Source: Sphingopyxis sp. Root154 (GTDB lineage Bacteria > Pseudomonadota > Alphaproteobacteria > Sphingomonadales > Sphingomonadaceae). From it: a stretch of DNA of 64,000 bases. Shown here piece after piece: positions 62,624 through 64,000 of the stretch. How positions within the stretch are numbered: the stretch's first letter is position 1; the number at the start of each line of letters is the position of its first letter. Made by a program: the position numbers and the translations under genes. Below the pieces are notes generated by a model. That model saw only the letters and a list, made by a program, of their open reading frames with translations. It had not been told where the DNA came from and searched no databases. The stretch covers positions 288,618 through 352,617 of the forward strand of contig NZ_LMGI01000003.1 of NCBI RefSeq assembly GCF_001427105.1, given 5' to 3'.

Positions 62624-62649
62624 CGCAAATCCTTTTGGCAGAACGAAAG

Positions 62650-63240
62650 ATGAAGCTACAGGCGGACCCCATGAAAGTCCATTTCATCCGGTCGGGCGAG
62701 CGCCGCTACAGCATGCGGATCGAGCGCGCCGATGCACCGGTGCTGGTCATGGACCCGGCACCCGGTTTCGATCCCGACCTGCCGCACGACATGGTGCATT
62801 TCGTCGTCGAGGCGGCGCTGGGCCTCAAGACCGGCGTGTTCGGCCAGATCGCCGCGGGCGGCGATGCGGGTTCGTTCCATGTCGAGGCAAGCGGTGCGCT
62901 ATCGGCAAAGGAGCGCCAGCGTGCCGCGCGCAAACAGGTCGCGAAGGGCGCGAAGCTGATCAAGGGGCAGGGCCGCGAAGGCGAATTGTCCGAACTCGCT
63001 GCCTTCCTGTTCGACATTGCGTGGCGGAGCCAGTCGCGCCCCGACAGCGCGGCGCAGCGCGCGGCGCTCGGTGAGGCCGAACGAACGCGCCGGTCGCTGA
63101 GCGCCGACGAGCGCGCCCGGATCGACGCGGCGCGCTCTCGGGTGTTTGCCGATTTCGAGCGGCTTTCGACGGCATGGCGCGCCCTGTCGGTCGGCAAGGC
63201 GCTGGTCCTCGAATGGCCGTCCGCTCAGCCCATCGGGTAG
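62650..63240 (+). CDS. Hypothetical protein (about 196 residues)
   Basis: A soluble, alpha/beta protein without membrane segments or recognised motifs. The N-terminal 80 residues contain alternating strands (HFIRSGERRYSMRIERADAPVLVMDPAPG, then DMVHFVVEAALGLKTGVFGQIAAGG), and the rest is highly charged helix with several arginine/lysine clusters (KERQRAARKQVAKGAKLIKGQ). Two starts are possible (62650 and 62671); the latter has AGGCGGA upstream. It converges with the aldo/keto reductase and overlaps it by 16 bp. Confidence 0.75.
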   Translation: MKLQADPMKVHFIRSGERRYSMRIERADAPVLVMDPAPGFDPDLPHDMVHFVVEAALGLKTGVFGQIAAGGDAGSFHVEASGALSAKERQRAARKQVAKGAKLIKGQGREGELSELAAFLFDIAWRSQSRPDSAAQRAALGEAERTRRSLSADERARIDAARSRVFADFERLSTAWRALSVGKALVLEWPSAQPIG

Positions 63241-64000
63241 AGGATGTCCTTGCTGACCTTGTACAGTGCCTTCATCACATCATCGCTGAGCACGAGTTCC
63301 ATCGCGTCGAGGATCGGATCGACCTGGTGATAAGCGCTGACCCCGACGATCGTCGAGGCGACGAAGTCATGCTGCTTCGACCAGGCGGTCGCCATCGTCA
63401 CCGGATGCAGGCCCGCATCCTCCGCAATCTTCAGATAGCGTTCGGTCGCGGCGAGGCTCTTTTCGTTGACGAAACGCCGGCCCATTGCCGCCTGCCGCCC
63501 TTCCATGGCGAGATAGCGCGAAAAGCGCGCGCCGTCGGGCCGCGCGCCGCCCTGATATTTGCCTGACAAGACGCCGCCCCCGAGCGGCGAGAAGGGGATC
63601 AGGCTGACGCCTTCCTGCCGGCACACCTGCGCCAGTTCATCCTCGAAGCGGCGGTTGTTGAGGCTGAAATTATTCTGGATCGTGTGGTAGCGCGCGCCGC
63701 CCAGCCGCTCCGATGCAGCGAGCGACTTCATCAGCCCCCAGCTCGTCTCGTTCGAGCAGCCGAGGATGCGCACCTTGCCGACGCGGACGAGTTCGTCGAG
63801 CGCGTCCATCATCTCGTCATAGGGCGCGTCATGGTCGGGCCAGTGCGTCTGGTAGAGGTCGATATAGTCGGTCTGCAGCCGCGTCAGGCTGTCGTCGACC
63901 GCCTGCATGATATTCTTGCGGTCGAGCGCCGTCATGCCGTTGCGGCACGGCGACTTGAACCACACATGGCTTGGCCCCGACACCTTGGTCGCGAGGATGA
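63225..64000 (-). CDS. Aldo/keto reductase, 5' part outside the window
   Basis: The C-terminal part (258 codons) of an aldo/keto reductase; the frame stays open through the last base, so the N-terminus lies beyond the window. The visible part has the catalytic lysine region ILATKVSGPSH, histidine in YQTHWPDHD, the NFSLNNRRFEDELAQVCRQEGVSLIPFSPLGGGVLSGKY segment and the C-terminal cofactor loop STIVGVSAYHQVDP. It looks like the Tas/YajO-type group. Substrate unknown. Confidence 0.9.
   Translation of the reverse strand, partial: ILATKVSGPSHVWFKSPCRNGMTALDRKNIMQAVDDSLTRLQTDYIDLYQTHWPDHDAPYDEMMDALDELVRVGKVRILGCSNETSWGLMKSLAASERLGGARYHTIQNNFSLNNRRFEDELAQVCRQEGVSLIPFSPLGGGVLSGKYQGGARPDGARFSRYLAMEGRQAAMGRRFVNEKSLAATERYLKIAEDAGLHPVTMATAWSKQHDFVASTIVGVSAYHQVDPILDAMELVLSDDVMKALYKVSKDILYPMG

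Overview
The window is about 64 kb of GC-rich, densely packed chromosome from a Sphingomonadales alphaproteobacterium; gene content best fits Sphingopyxis or a close relative. Reasons: a CcrM-type GANTC methyltransferase, an aa3-oxidase subunit IV peptide, a three-gene (alpha1/alpha2/beta) transhydrogenase, a PEP-CTERM/exosortase-A regulatory set (PrsK-PrsR-PrsT with an EpsB-type sugar transferase), an HPr-rel-A cassette, long-form isocitrate lyase with a divergent ScfR-type regulator, and the palindromic repeat built on TTCGACAAGCTCAGG. The genus is inference. I saw no rRNA, tRNA, CRISPR array, insertion sequence or prophage; this is ordinary chromosome with a few accessory cassettes.

Layout. 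0-9 kb: a small DUF465 protein, a TerC transporter, the glyoxylate enzyme AceA facing its likely regulator, an HD-GYP c-di-GMP phosphodiesterase, an L,D-transpeptidase lipoprotein, a winged-helix/hydrolase fusion, and two unrecognised 35-residue peptides ending in a strong terminator. 9-20 kb: a leftward mannose-1-phosphate guanylyltransferase/AraC/DUF885 group divergent from a rightward PEP-CTERM exopolysaccharide operon (sugar transferase, PrsK, PrsR, PrsT), then GntR and nitroreductase genes. 20-29 kb: a peptide-uptake operon (POT transporter plus two amidohydrolase-fold proteins, one apparently catalytically dead), NnrU, DUF1003, an aldo/keto reductase and a dicarboxylate symporter. 29-36 kb: glmM, DUF1272, a ThiD-VOC fusion, rnhB, an SDR, ccrM behind a leader with nine GANTC sites, folP and another SDR.

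36-45 kb: an ArsR/SRPBCC pair with a perfect palindromic operator, a response regulator with a degenerate sigma-54 AAA+ domain, the oxidase subunit IV peptide, and pntAA split from pntAB-pntB by a PH-domain gene, two fasciclin genes and a strong terminator. 45-53 kb: an amino-acid racemase, DUF2147, a beta-helix/diheme-cytochrome pair, maiA, a TonB-dependent receptor, and the translationally coupled MarR-PqqD-HprK-nucleotidyltransferase cassette. 53-64 kb: gph, glmU, two GNATs around an unknown protein, a VapBC-like module with twin palindromic operators, glmS, two HAD/DLH hydrolases, DUF411, an ASCH-like/winged-helix protein and a partial aldo/keto reductase cut by the window end.

Themes: all three Glm enzymes making UDP-GlcNAc (GlmM, GlmU, GlmS) are here. 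The least explained system is the HPr-rel-A cassette (51.1-53.3 kb), whose three activities (peptide-binding PqqD fold, HPr-kinase-like kinase, nucleotidyltransferase) parallel the tailoring enzymes of phosphorylated lasso peptides but lack any visible precursor, protease or cyclase. Many adjacent genes overlap by 4 bp (ATGA or GTGA), and three convergent pairs share a TTAA or TTAG stop.
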